Both the position numbers and the translations under genes were made by a program. Source: Gammaproteobacteria bacterium (GTDB taxonomy: Bacteria > Pseudomonadota > Gammaproteobacteria > Burkholderiales > Burkholderiaceae_C). From it: a DNA stretch of 33,169 nucleotides. Each line of letters opens with the position of its first letter. Within the stretch, counting starts at the first letter, position 1. The stretch covers positions 1 to 33,169 of the forward strand of contig JAHJOG010000022.1 of NCBI GenBank assembly GCA_018820395.1. Direction: 5' to 3'. Shown here in pieces: positions 24,517 through 31,826 of this stretch. A model generated the notes under the pieces. That model saw only the letters and a list, made by a program, of their open reading frames with translations, had not been told where the DNA came from and ran no database searches.

Positions 24517-26385
24517 TCAGGAAGTCGTCGGCGCGAGCGGCACCGTGAGGCGGATGCAGGTGCCGCGTGTGTCGTTCCGGATCTCGAGCTGGCCGCCCAA
24601 CTGGTGGGCCCGCGCGCGCATGTTGAGCAGCCCGCGGCCGTCGCGGCGCGGCTCGGGTGCGAAGCCGCTGCCGTCGTCCTCGATCTCCAGCCGAAGCGTG
24701 CCGTCGCGCTGGCGCAAGCGCAGGTGCACCTGGCCGGCGCGCGCGTGTTTGACGACGTTGGTCAGCGCCTCCTGGGCCACGCGCAGGATCTGCAGCGTCG
24801 TGTGAGGCGCCACACCGGGGGCGTCTTCGGGCATGTCGATGGTCCAGGCCGGATGCACGCCGGCCGTGTCGAGTTCGGTCTGCCAGCGGAACAGGAAGTC
24901 GCCGAACGCGGTGCGCAGGTCGTGGTCGTCGGGTGCCAGGGCATCGAGTGCGAGGCGCATGTCGGCGATGCATGCGCGCAGAGCCTCGGCGATCTGCGCG
25001 TCGTCCATGTCGCCGCGCTCCACCCGCGACAGTGCGGTGAACAGCCTGGAGCCGAGCCCGTCGTGGATCTCGCGCATGATCTGCTGCCGCTCGCTCGACG
25101 CGGCGTTCTGTCTTTCGAGCGCCGCCATGCGCGTGAAGTTTTCGGCCAGCGAGCGTTCGCGGTCTGCCACGCGCGACTCGAGCGATTCGTTCAGCTGTTC
25201 GAGCGACTCCAGGGCCCGGATGAAGCGCAGCGACAGCAGCACCCCCATCGCGAGCAGCAGCAGGTTGGCGCCGTGGTGCAGCAGAAACAGGCGCTGGCCC
25301 GGCCAGTCGGGCATCCAGCGCCAGAGCGAGCCGATGTTCCAAGAGATGAGGTAGTCGTGCACGCCGGCCAGCACGGCCACGCACAGGGCCGCCGGCATGA
25401 CGGCCGAGGCCCAGGTGCGCTGCCGCCACACCGTCCAGAACGAAACGGCCACGATGCCGATCCCGACCGGGATCAGTCCGCCGGTCCAGAGCCGGTTGAT
25501 GGCGTTCTCCTCGCCGGCGCCCAGCAGAAGCAGCGCCAGAGGGCCGGCGATCCAGTACAGCAGGAGCCCGCGCTCCAGCCAGCGTTGCCGCAGCACCGCG
25601 ATCCGCAGCGCGAAGAAGGCCATCACCACCACGAAGCCGCCGGTCGCAAAAAGATAGACGAGCCGCCACGCTTGCCAGCGGTCCACCGGGACCTCCTCGA
25701 TCACGAAGGTGAGCGTGCGAATGCCCCAGAAGGCGGTCGCCAGGCCGAAGAGGCCATAGAGCACCTCGCCCGGGCGGCGCCACCAGATGAAGAGCACGAA
25801 GAGCGACGCGATCAGGCAGGCGACCACCGTGGCCTGTGGCGCGGTGCGCGCCCAGAACATGCGACGGTCGTGAACGCCGTCGAGCTCGGCCAGCGGTCCC
25901 AGCATGACGCGGGGAAAGCGCAGTCCGTTGTCGTCGATGGTCGGCAGCGCGCGCACCAGCAGTTCGTTGCGTCCGGCACGCACGGCCGAGGCGGGCAACT
26001 GCAACAGGTGCGGCCGCTCCCAGCGCACGCGCAGCCGGTCCGTGGAGCCGGGCACCGTGGCGACGTGCACGCCGTTGAGCCAGAAGTCGCCGCCGCCGTA
26101 GAGGTAGGGACGATAGATGGCAGCAGGCTCCTGCAAATCTGCCGACCCATCGAAGCGGATGCGGAACCAGCTCGGCATGGACCGCGCCGCACCGGGCGCG
26201 CGGCGCGCGAAGTCGGGCAGCGACACGGCCTGCCACGGCGCGCCCTCGGGCGGCGGAACCGCAGACGGGCTCGTCAGCTTTTCGGCAACGTAAGGCGTCT
26301 CGGCCCGCGCGGCCAAGAGCGTCGACGCCATTAGCAGCAGAAGCAGCACCAGCAGTGGAAAGGTGGCCCGCGGGCGCCGGCTCAC
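24517..26385 (-). CDS. Sensor histidine kinase, NarL type with 7TM-DISM-like sensor
   Basis: A 622-residue membrane histidine kinase. Domains in order: a signal peptide (LLVLLLLLMASTLLAARA), an extracytoplasmic domain to about residue 180 with a jelly-roll look (IYRPYLYGGGDFWLNGVHV), about seven transmembrane helices (roughly 190-390), and a coiled coil (LESLEQLNESLESRV). A HisKA_3 dimerisation segment follows with the phosphorylated His near residue 441 (IMREIHDGLGSRL). The ATPase domain has AQEALTNVVKHA and DDGSGF. The layout matches 7TMR-DISM receptors, which are thought to sense small ligands. The GTG start at 26385 overlaps the response regulator stop (GTGA), so the pair is co-translated. 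Confidence 0.9.
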   Translation of the reverse strand: MSRRPRATFPLLVLLLLLMASTLLAARAETPYVAEKLTSPSAVPPPEGAPWQAVSLPDFARRAPGAARSMPSWFRIRFDGSADLQEPAAIYRPYLYGGGDFWLNGVHVATVPGSTDRLRVRWERPHLLQLPASAVRAGRNELLVRALPTIDDNGLRFPRVMLGPLAELDGVHDRRMFWARTAPQATVVACLIASLFVLFIWWRRPGEVLYGLFGLATAFWGIRTLTFVIEEVPVDRWQAWRLVYLFATGGFVVVMAFFALRIAVLRQRWLERGLLLYWIAGPLALLLLGAGEENAINRLWTGGLIPVGIGIVAVSFWTVWRQRTWASAVMPAALCVAVLAGVHDYLISWNIGSLWRWMPDWPGQRLFLLHHGANLLLLAMGVLLSLRFIRALESLEQLNESLESRVADRERSLAENFTRMAALERQNAASSERQQIMREIHDGLGSRLFTALSRVERGDMDDAQIAEALRACIADMRLALDALAPDDHDLRTAFGDFLFRWQTELDTAGVHPAWTIDMPEDAPGVAPHTTLQILRVAQEALTNVVKHARAGQVHLRLRQRDGTLRLEIEDDGSGFAPEPRRDGRGLLNMRARAHQLGGQLEIRNDTRGTCIRLTVPLAPTTS

Positions 26386-27029
26386 AGCAGGCCCATCTGG
26401 CTTGCCTCGTAGACCGCTTCTCCGCGCGAATGCACGGCGAGCTTGCGGTAGATCTTCTTGACGTGCGCCACCACGGTGTGTGGCGAGATCTCGAGCAGGC
26501 CGCCGATCTCTTCGAAGCTCAGACCCTTGGCGGTGAGCCGCAACAGTTCCGTCTCGCGCGGTGTGAGCAATGAGGCCTTCGACGGCTCGTCCGCCGGGCG
26601 CTCCGGCGCACCCCGCAAGCGTGCGAGCACGCGGCGGGCGATGCCGGGACTGATGGGCGAGCCACCCTCGTGCAGTTCATGGATGGCCGTGGCGATGCGG
26701 TCCGCGCCCGCGTCCTTCAGCAGGTAGCCGGTCGCACCGGCTTCGAGCGCGGCGATCACGTGCCGGTCGTCGCCGAACATGGTGACGACGAGCACGTCGC
26801 AGCGCGGATGGTGCCGCGCCACATGGCGGATCACTTCGACGCCCTCCATGTCCGGCAGGCCGAGATCGAGCAGCACGACGTCGGGCGACTGCTCGGCGAG
26901 CAATGCCAGCGCAGCGCCGCCGGTCGACACGGCCGCGGTCAGTGCGAGGCTCGCGTCGGCGAGGACCGCACTCGAGAATCGACGCAGAAATTCCGGCTCG
27001 TCTTCCACAATCAGCACGCTGATCTTCAT
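26382..27029 (-). CDS. Response regulator, NarL/LuxR family
   Basis: A 215-residue regulator. The receiver domain has the acidic pair in VEDEPEF (Asp10-Glu11), the phosphoacceptor Asp55 in VVLLDLGLPD, the Thr in VVTMFGDD and Lys in YLLKDAGA. The LuxR-type helix-turn-helix is LTPRETELLRLTAKGLSFEEIGGLLEIS, here broken as LTPRETELLRL and GLSFEEIGGLL, followed by TVVAHVKKIYRKL. A GGAGG Shine-Dalgarno sequence stands 4 nt before the ATG. It is the first gene of the pair with the histidine kinase. No target is obvious; the upstream neighbour is the catabolic operon, 86 bp away on the same strand. Confidence 0.95.
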   Translation of the reverse strand: MKISVLIVEDEPEFLRRFSSAVLADASLALTAAVSTGGAALALLAEQSPDVVLLDLGLPDMEGVEVIRHVARHHPRCDVLVVTMFGDDRHVIAALEAGATGYLLKDAGADRIATAIHELHEGGSPISPGIARRVLARLRGAPERPADEPSKASLLTPRETELLRLTAKGLSFEEIGGLLEISPHTVVAHVKKIYRKLAVHSRGEAVYEASQMGLL

Positions 27030-27115
27030 CCCGCCTCCAGAGGGGCCAACGCTATCCGATTTTCCGCATCGGCGTCGAGGCGGCCATCGCGTGAACGCGC
27101 TATCGAGCTATGGGA

Positions 27116-27970
27116 CTATCGGGCCCGTTCGGCCGGATGGGCCACGAACTGGCGCACGAGGCGGGCGAACGATCGGTCGCCGCTGCCGAGCGAAAGCACC
27201 GGCGAGAAGTGGTTGTGGCCGGCGACGAGCGTCGCGTGCGCGGTTCCCCCGATTTCGCGGATGCGCTCACACATTTTCTTTCCCTGTTGTGCGAACTCTT
27301 CCGCCTCGAATTCGGACCACATGACGGCAACCGGTGCATCGCACCTGGACAGGCGATCGGAAGCGCCGCGCGCGTGCCAGAGATGACGATCAGCGCCGTA
27401 GTAGGCCTCCCGACCCGGATTCGATTCGGCAGCCGCGGGCGCGTAGATGCCCGATAGCAGAAGGGTTCCGGCCCATGCGGCGGCAGCATCGTCGGTCGCG
27501 CTGCGCACCAGTGCTTCGGCGGCATGAGCGGCACCGGCAGAATGGCCGAACAGAAAGGTGCGGTTCGGATCACCGTTCCAGCGGCTCAGGTGGTTTTGCA
27601 GCCAGCGCATCGCGCGAAGCACATCGTCGCCGCCCGCTGGCCATGGATGCCGGGGCGCCAGGCGATAAGTCAGATTGACGCCCACCCAGCCCTGTTCGGC
27701 TGCCCAGAGCATCACGTTGTCATGAAACGGCGTCCCAGGCCGGCGGCGTTCTCCGGCCACGAACGCGCCACCGTGGACGAAGACCAGCACGGGCCGCATC
27801 GCCGCCACGGTCGGTGGCGATGCAACGTCCAACAGGTGCCGTGGATCGGGCCCGTACGGCACGTCGCGCTCGATCGCAATGCCGTCCGGCGGCGAGAGGC
27901 GATGCAGTGGTGCGTAGACGGCGTCGGCTTCCGCCAGATTCATGGTGGGGCGGTTGACAGGAGATGTCAT
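27116..27970 (-). CDS. Alpha/beta hydrolase (carboxylesterase, HSL-like)
   Basis: A 284-residue esterase. The oxyanion motif HGGAF is at residues 66-70, the nucleophile elbow GHSAGA has Ser144, and AGHNHFSP near residue 251-257 carries the catalytic His; an Asp/Glu around SEFEAEEF is the likely acid. The pattern is that of the hormone-sensitive-lipase/BD-FAE-like esterases, which includes kynurenine formamidase-like enzymes. The ATG at 27970 overlaps the SDR stop (ATGA); a later ATG at 27943 (MNLAEAD) is possible. As the last gene of the operon it may hydrolyse an ester, lactone or amide formed in the pathway. The substrate is unknown. Confidence 0.85.
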   Translation of the reverse strand: MTSPVNRPTMNLAEADAVYAPLHRLSPPDGIAIERDVPYGPDPRHLLDVASPPTVAAMRPVLVFVHGGAFVAGERRRPGTPFHDNVMLWAAEQGWVGVNLTYRLAPRHPWPAGGDDVLRAMRWLQNHLSRWNGDPNRTFLFGHSAGAAHAAEALVRSATDDAAAAWAGTLLLSGIYAPAAAESNPGREAYYGADRHLWHARGASDRLSRCDAPVAVMWSEFEAEEFAQQGKKMCERIREIGGTAHATLVAGHNHFSPVLSLGSGDRSFARLVRQFVAHPAERAR

Positions 27971-28728
27971 GCCATGAACACGCCGCCGTTGATGTCGAGC
28001 ACGGCACCGTTGACGAAGCCTGCCAGCTCGCCCGACAGGTAGACGCTGGCAGCGCCGATCTCTTCGGGCGTGCCCATGCGGCCTACCGGAATCTGCGCGA
28101 CCACGGTCTCGTTGGCGCCGGCGGGCCGCTCGGCGGCCATGGGCGTGCGCACGAGGCCCGGAGCGATGGCATTGGCGGTCACGCCGCGCGGGCCGAACTC
28201 GGCCGCGATCGACCGCGTCAGCGCGATCAGGCCGGCCTTGGAAGCCATGTAGTTGGACGACGCGACGATCGACCGGGTGCGGCCGGCCATCGACGCGATC
28301 TGGATCACGCGGCCCCAGCCGTGCTCGGCCATCGGCCCGACGAACTGCCTGCACATGCGAAACGCGCTGCCCAGGTTGATGTCGATCACGTCCGCCCATT
28401 CGGCGTCGCTCAGTTCGAGCAGACCCGCCGCCAGCCCGCTGCGCTTGGACGAGGGAACGCCGGCACAGTTGACGAGGATCGAGACATCGCCCCAGCGCTC
28501 GTTCACGGCGCGTTGGAGTTGGGTCGGCGCCTGGGCATCGCGCAGGTCCGCCACAAGTGACAAATGCTGGCTTGGGTCCAGGCCGGCCACCGCAGACTCG
28601 ACGGCGTCCGCGTTGCGGTCGACCCACACGACGCGGTGCCCCTCGGCGCCCAGTGCATGGGCAATGGCGCGGCCGATGCCTTGCGCCGCGCCGGTCACCA
28701 GCGCCACGCGGCTCGTCGTTTCGCTCAT
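27967..28728 (-). CDS. Short-chain dehydrogenase/reductase (SDR)
   Basis: A 253-residue classical SDR. The dinucleotide motif is VTGAAQGIGRA (residues 11-21), followed by VVWVDRN with Asp37, which favours NAD over NADP. NCAG (87-90), Ser146 in IQIASMAG, and Tyr160-X3-Lys164 in SSNYMASK complete the catalytic set. The C-terminal PGLVRTPM and GRMGTPEEIG region is typical. The start overlaps the Bug gene stop and its stop overlaps the hydrolase start, both as ATGA. It probably oxidises or reduces an alcohol/ketone intermediate of the operon's pathway. Confidence 0.92.
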   Translation of the reverse strand: MSETTSRVALVTGAAQGIGRAIAHALGAEGHRVVWVDRNADAVESAVAGLDPSQHLSLVADLRDAQAPTQLQRAVNERWGDVSILVNCAGVPSSKRSGLAAGLLELSDAEWADVIDINLGSAFRMCRQFVGPMAEHGWGRVIQIASMAGRTRSIVASSNYMASKAGLIALTRSIAAEFGPRGVTANAIAPGLVRTPMAAERPAGANETVVAQIPVGRMGTPEEIGAASVYLSGELAGFVNGAVLDINGGVFMA

Positions 28729-29699
28729 TCGATCGTCACGTTGGCGATGCGGATGACCTTCGCCCATTTGGCGATCTCTTCTTCCTGGTACTTGCGCAGC
28801 GCCTCCGGCGTGCTGCCCTGGGTGTCGACGGCGAGGCGAAGGGCGGTGGCCTGGAACTGAGCATCCTTGAGCACTTCGCCCACCTGCGTGTTGAGAAAAG
28901 CGATGACGCCAGCGGGCGTTCGGGCCGGAGCGAACAGTCCGAACCAGCCCACGGCATCGAAGCCGCGCAGGCCGGATTCGTCCACTGTGGGAATGTTCGG
29001 TGCGGCCGCCGAACGCTTCGGGCCGGTGGTGGCGATACCGCGCAGGCGGCCGGCCTGCATGAGGGGCAGGCACAGCGTCAGGTCGAGGAAGCCGTAGGGA
29101 ACGAGCCCTGCGATGACGTCCTTCACGGCCGGCGAGGTTCCGTTGTAGGGAACGTGAGTCATCTCGACGCCGGCGGTCTGCTGAAACAGCTCCGCGGTCA
29201 GGTGGTGTGCGGTGCCGTTGCCATTCGAGGCGAACGCGATCTTGCCGGGCGCCTGCTTGGCGGCCGCGACGAGTTCGTCGACCGTCTTTGCGGGCGCCTG
29301 CGGGTTGGCCACGATGAGCACCGGCGAATAGCCCACCATGGTGATGGGCGCAAAGTCGCGCACCGGGTCGTAGGGGAGGCTCTTGTACAGCGTCTTGTTG
29401 ATGGCCATGGCGCCGGCCGCGCCGATGACGATGGTGTAGCCGTCGGGTGCCGACTTAGCGGTCAGGTCGGCGCCGATGCCGCCGCCAGCGCCGGGCCGGT
29501 TTTCGATGAAGAAGGATTTGCCGGTGCGCTGCGAGAGGCGCTCGGCGAGCGCACGTGCGATGGAATCGGCCGAACCGCCCGGCGGGAACGGCGAGACGAT
29601 GCGCACCGGATGGTCGGGGTAATCCGCCGCCCATGCGTTGGCGGGCAGAATCGACGCGGCGGCTGCCAGGCCCAGAAAGTCTCTTCTTTGAATGCTCAT
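28725..29699 (-). CDS. Bug-family (tripartite tricarboxylate transporter) solute-binding protein
   Basis: A 324-residue periplasmic binding protein. The signal peptide MSIQRRDFLGLAAAASIL has a twin-arginine pattern (QRRDFLG) with a cleavage site after AWA. The mature part starts DYPDHPVRIVSPFPPGG, the Bug family hallmark, followed by ENRPGAGGGIGAD, FASNGNGTAHHL and VPYNGTSPAVKDV. Such proteins bind carboxylates or related small molecules and are very numerous in Burkholderiales; many lack adjacent TctA/TctB membrane genes, as here. It overlaps both neighbours by 4 bp, so it likely captures the substrate or a product of this operon. Confidence 0.95.
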   Translation of the reverse strand: MSIQRRDFLGLAAAASILPANAWAADYPDHPVRIVSPFPPGGSADSIARALAERLSQRTGKSFFIENRPGAGGGIGADLTAKSAPDGYTIVIGAAGAMAINKTLYKSLPYDPVRDFAPITMVGYSPVLIVANPQAPAKTVDELVAAAKQAPGKIAFASNGNGTAHHLTAELFQQTAGVEMTHVPYNGTSPAVKDVIAGLVPYGFLDLTLCLPLMQAGRLRGIATTGPKRSAAAPNIPTVDESGLRGFDAVGWFGLFAPARTPAGVIAFLNTQVGEVLKDAQFQATALRLAVDTQGSTPEALRKYQEEEIAKWAKVIRIANVTIE

Positions 29700-30550
29700 G
29701 CGGGTCTCCAGTTGACGTTGGTGGATTGCTCGATACGGCGGGCGATCTGCAAGAGGCTCGGCGCCACGTGCTGCTCGATTCCTTCGGGGCTCAGGTGCAT
29801 CGATGGGCCGGCGCAATTGATGACGTACAGCTCGCCGTCCGGTCGGCTCCATACCGGCACCGCCACCGAGTTCACGCCCGAGCGCCACTCGCCCATCAGC
29901 GCGCAATAGCCGGTCTTGGCAAAGGTGGCGATGGCGTCCAGCGCCGCGCCTTGCATTGCCTTCCAGGCGTGCGAAGGCACGGTGCCGCGAAGCGCGCGGA
30001 TCGTGTCGGCTTGCTCGGCGCGCGGCAGCCCGCACAGATAGGCTCGGCCGATGGCGGTCTGCAGGATCGGAAAGGCGAAGCCGATGCGCGAATTGATCGA
30101 CACCAGCGCCTGGTCGCTGCGCACCGTGGCCACCACCACGAGGTGATCGCCGCTGCGTACCACCAGATTGACGGTCGCCTTGGTGGCATCGGCCAGTTCG
30201 CGCATCAGTGGTTGCGCGATGGCGCGCACGTCGACGTTGGACAGGTAGATCTGGCCCACCGACAGCGTCTTGGCGGTCAGCCGGAACCTCCCGTCGTCGT
30301 GCGAGCCGTCGAGGTAGCCGAGCTTGACCAGCGTCTGCGTGACGCGCGACACGGTCGCCTTCGGCAGGCCGGTCTTGCGCGTGATCTCCTGATGCGACAG
30401 CGAGGGCAGGCCGGCCTCGAAGCAATGCAGCACGGCAAAGCCTCGCTCCAGCGCGGAAACGCTTTCGCGCGCTCCCGCGGCAGGCCGGACGGGCCTCATA
30501 CGGGAGCCGCGCACGACATGTCCGTCGGCGCGATCGCTGCGAGCATTCAC
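29696..30550 (-). CDS. IclR-family transcriptional regulator
   Basis: A 284-residue IclR regulator if started at GTG 30550; the start overlaps the FAD monooxygenase stop (GTGA), with GGAG about 8 nt in front. The ATG at 30499 (MRPVRPAAGARE) would give 267 aa and still keep the whole fold. The winged helix is VSALERGFAVLHCF, LSHQEITRKTGLPKATVSRVT and LVKLGYLD; the effector domain contains VNLVVRSGDHLVVV, IGRAYLCGLP and a GYCALMGEWRSGVNSVAVP segment. The regulator lies inside the operon it presumably controls and is thus autoregulated. The effector is unknown, probably a pathway intermediate. Confidence 0.9.
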   Translation of the reverse strand: MNARSDRADGHVVRGSRMRPVRPAAGARESVSALERGFAVLHCFEAGLPSLSHQEITRKTGLPKATVSRVTQTLVKLGYLDGSHDDGRFRLTAKTLSVGQIYLSNVDVRAIAQPLMRELADATKATVNLVVRSGDHLVVVATVRSDQALVSINSRIGFAFPILQTAIGRAYLCGLPRAEQADTIRALRGTVPSHAWKAMQGAALDAIATFAKTGYCALMGEWRSGVNSVAVPVWSRPDGELYVINCAGPSMHLSPEGIEQHVAPSLLQIARRIEQSTNVNWRPA

Positions 30551-31737
30551 GCCCCGGGCTCCCAGACGTAGCTGCGGCCCTTGAGCTTGTTCGTCGCCAG
30601 CAGCAAGTCCTCCTGCAGGCGCGGGTCTTGGCCGACTTTGCGGAGTCGTTCGCGGTCGGCCGCCTGCCGGGCCGGGTCTGCCTCCGCCAGGCGACGCTTG
30701 TTCTCGGTGGTCGTGGGAGAGGTGTAGCTGGTGAAGATCTCGCGCCGCTCGGCCGCGTAGTCGTCCAGCAGGCTCTCGGGCGCGCCGCGCACGATCACCG
30801 ACACCAGTGCGTCGCCGAGCGCGACCGCGTCCAGCAGCCCGCCGGTCAGGCCCAGACCGCCGATGGGGCTGTTGGCATGGGCTGCGTCGCCCGCGAGCAA
30901 TACGCGGCCGACGCGCATGCGGTCGACCACTCGCTGGTGGACTCGGAAAGGCGACATCTCCACCAGTTCGTAGGGGCCGGGCACGAGCCGTGCCATGCGC
31001 TCGGGCAGGCGCTCGGCCACCGTGGCTTCGGGTAAATCGGCATCTTCTGCGAAGGCGACGCGCCACAGGCCCGTCTTGTCGATCTGGCAGAGCACGGCGA
31101 AATCGACGGGGTCGACGATGAAGTTGGCCTTGGCGTAACCGTAGGCTTCGTAGTCCGTGAAGACGTTGGTGACCACGAAGCGTTCGGGCCAGGTGATGCC
31201 GCGAAACACCTCACCGATCGCTTTGCGCACACCGCTGCTGGCGCCGTCGGCGCCGACGAGCCAGCGGGCCGTCAGGGTCTTGGCGCCGGCGGGCGTTTCT
31301 GCATGGACCGTGACTTGGTCGGCGTCCTGCTCGACGGCCGTCACCCGCATGTTCCAGATCACCTGCACGCCGGGCTCGCGTTGCAGATGCCGGAGGATGA
31401 TTTCGGCCAACTGGTGCTGGCCGAGGTGCAGGTTGTAAGGGTACGGGGTCTTGCCGTCGAGGATGCCCATGTCGAGTCCGAGCAGAATTTCTCCGTCGAC
31501 AGTGCGCCACTGGTAGTCCTTCTTGGTGACGCCGATGTCCTGCATGTCCTCCAGCAGCCCGAGTTCGTCGAGCGCGGCGACAGTGGGCGGGTGGTAGACC
31601 ACCGCGCGCGGCCACTGGCCTACACCCGGAAGCGCTTCGACGACGGTGACCGGCACTCCGGCGCGGGCGAGCTTGAGCGCGGTCAGCAGGCCGACGGGGC
31701 CTGCCCCGGCGACGATGACGGTGTCTCGTGAGGGCAT
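30547..31737 (-). CDS. FAD-dependent aromatic-type monooxygenase
   Basis: A 396-residue flavoprotein hydroxylase of the PHBH/UbiH-like group. The N-terminal FAD motif VAGAGPVGLL (Gly11 to Gly16), the DG motif LVGADGASSGVR and the GD motif LLAGDAAHANSPIGGLGLTGG are present. The residue pattern near GQWPRAVVYHPPTV resembles 3-(3-hydroxyphenyl)propionate hydroxylase-type enzymes, but the length is that of 4-hydroxybenzoate hydroxylase and lacks the thioredoxin-like C-terminal domain of phenol hydroxylases. It should hydroxylate an aromatic or heteroaromatic acid using NAD(P)H and oxygen. AGGAA precedes the ATG by 5 nt. It opens the run of overlapping genes and has a promoter candidate upstream. 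Confidence 0.9.
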   Translation of the reverse strand: MPSRDTVIVAGAGPVGLLTALKLARAGVPVTVVEALPGVGQWPRAVVYHPPTVAALDELGLLEDMQDIGVTKKDYQWRTVDGEILLGLDMGILDGKTPYPYNLHLGQHQLAEIILRHLQREPGVQVIWNMRVTAVEQDADQVTVHAETPAGAKTLTARWLVGADGASSGVRKAIGEVFRGITWPERFVVTNVFTDYEAYGYAKANFIVDPVDFAVLCQIDKTGLWRVAFAEDADLPEATVAERLPERMARLVPGPYELVEMSPFRVHQRVVDRMRVGRVLLAGDAAHANSPIGGLGLTGGLLDAVALGDALVSVIVRGAPESLLDDYAAERREIFTSYTSPTTTENKRRLAEADPARQAADRERLRKVGQDPRLQEDLLLATNKLKGRSYVWEPGA

Positions 31738-31795
31738 GTGTTTCCTGGTCCGTTGCGATGGAGACGGACGTGCGTGGGCCGTCCGCGTCGTTGCA

Positions 31796-31825
31796 AGATT
31801 AGGAAGCGCGCGCCCTCTCCGTCAA
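31796..31825 (-). promoter_or_regulatory. Putative promoter of the monooxygenase operon
   Basis: On the minus strand TTGACG (31825-31820, 5 of 6 to -35) and TAATCT (31801-31796, weak -10) are 18 bp apart. It starts just after the MmgE/PrpD stop, leaving a leader of about 50 nt before the monooxygenase ATG. The -10 is poor, as would suit an activated or regulated promoter. Confidence 0.35.
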
Positions 31826-31826
31826 A

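Noticed and set aside
24359..26334. Long open frames on both strands over the histidine kinase gene
   Set aside because: They are other-frame shadows of the kinase gene, which has a signal peptide, membrane helices and the kinase motifs in a single frame.
28557..29909. A 450-codon plus-strand frame opposite the Bug gene
   Set aside because: Antisense to an intact solute-binding protein with signal peptide; translation shows no family features.
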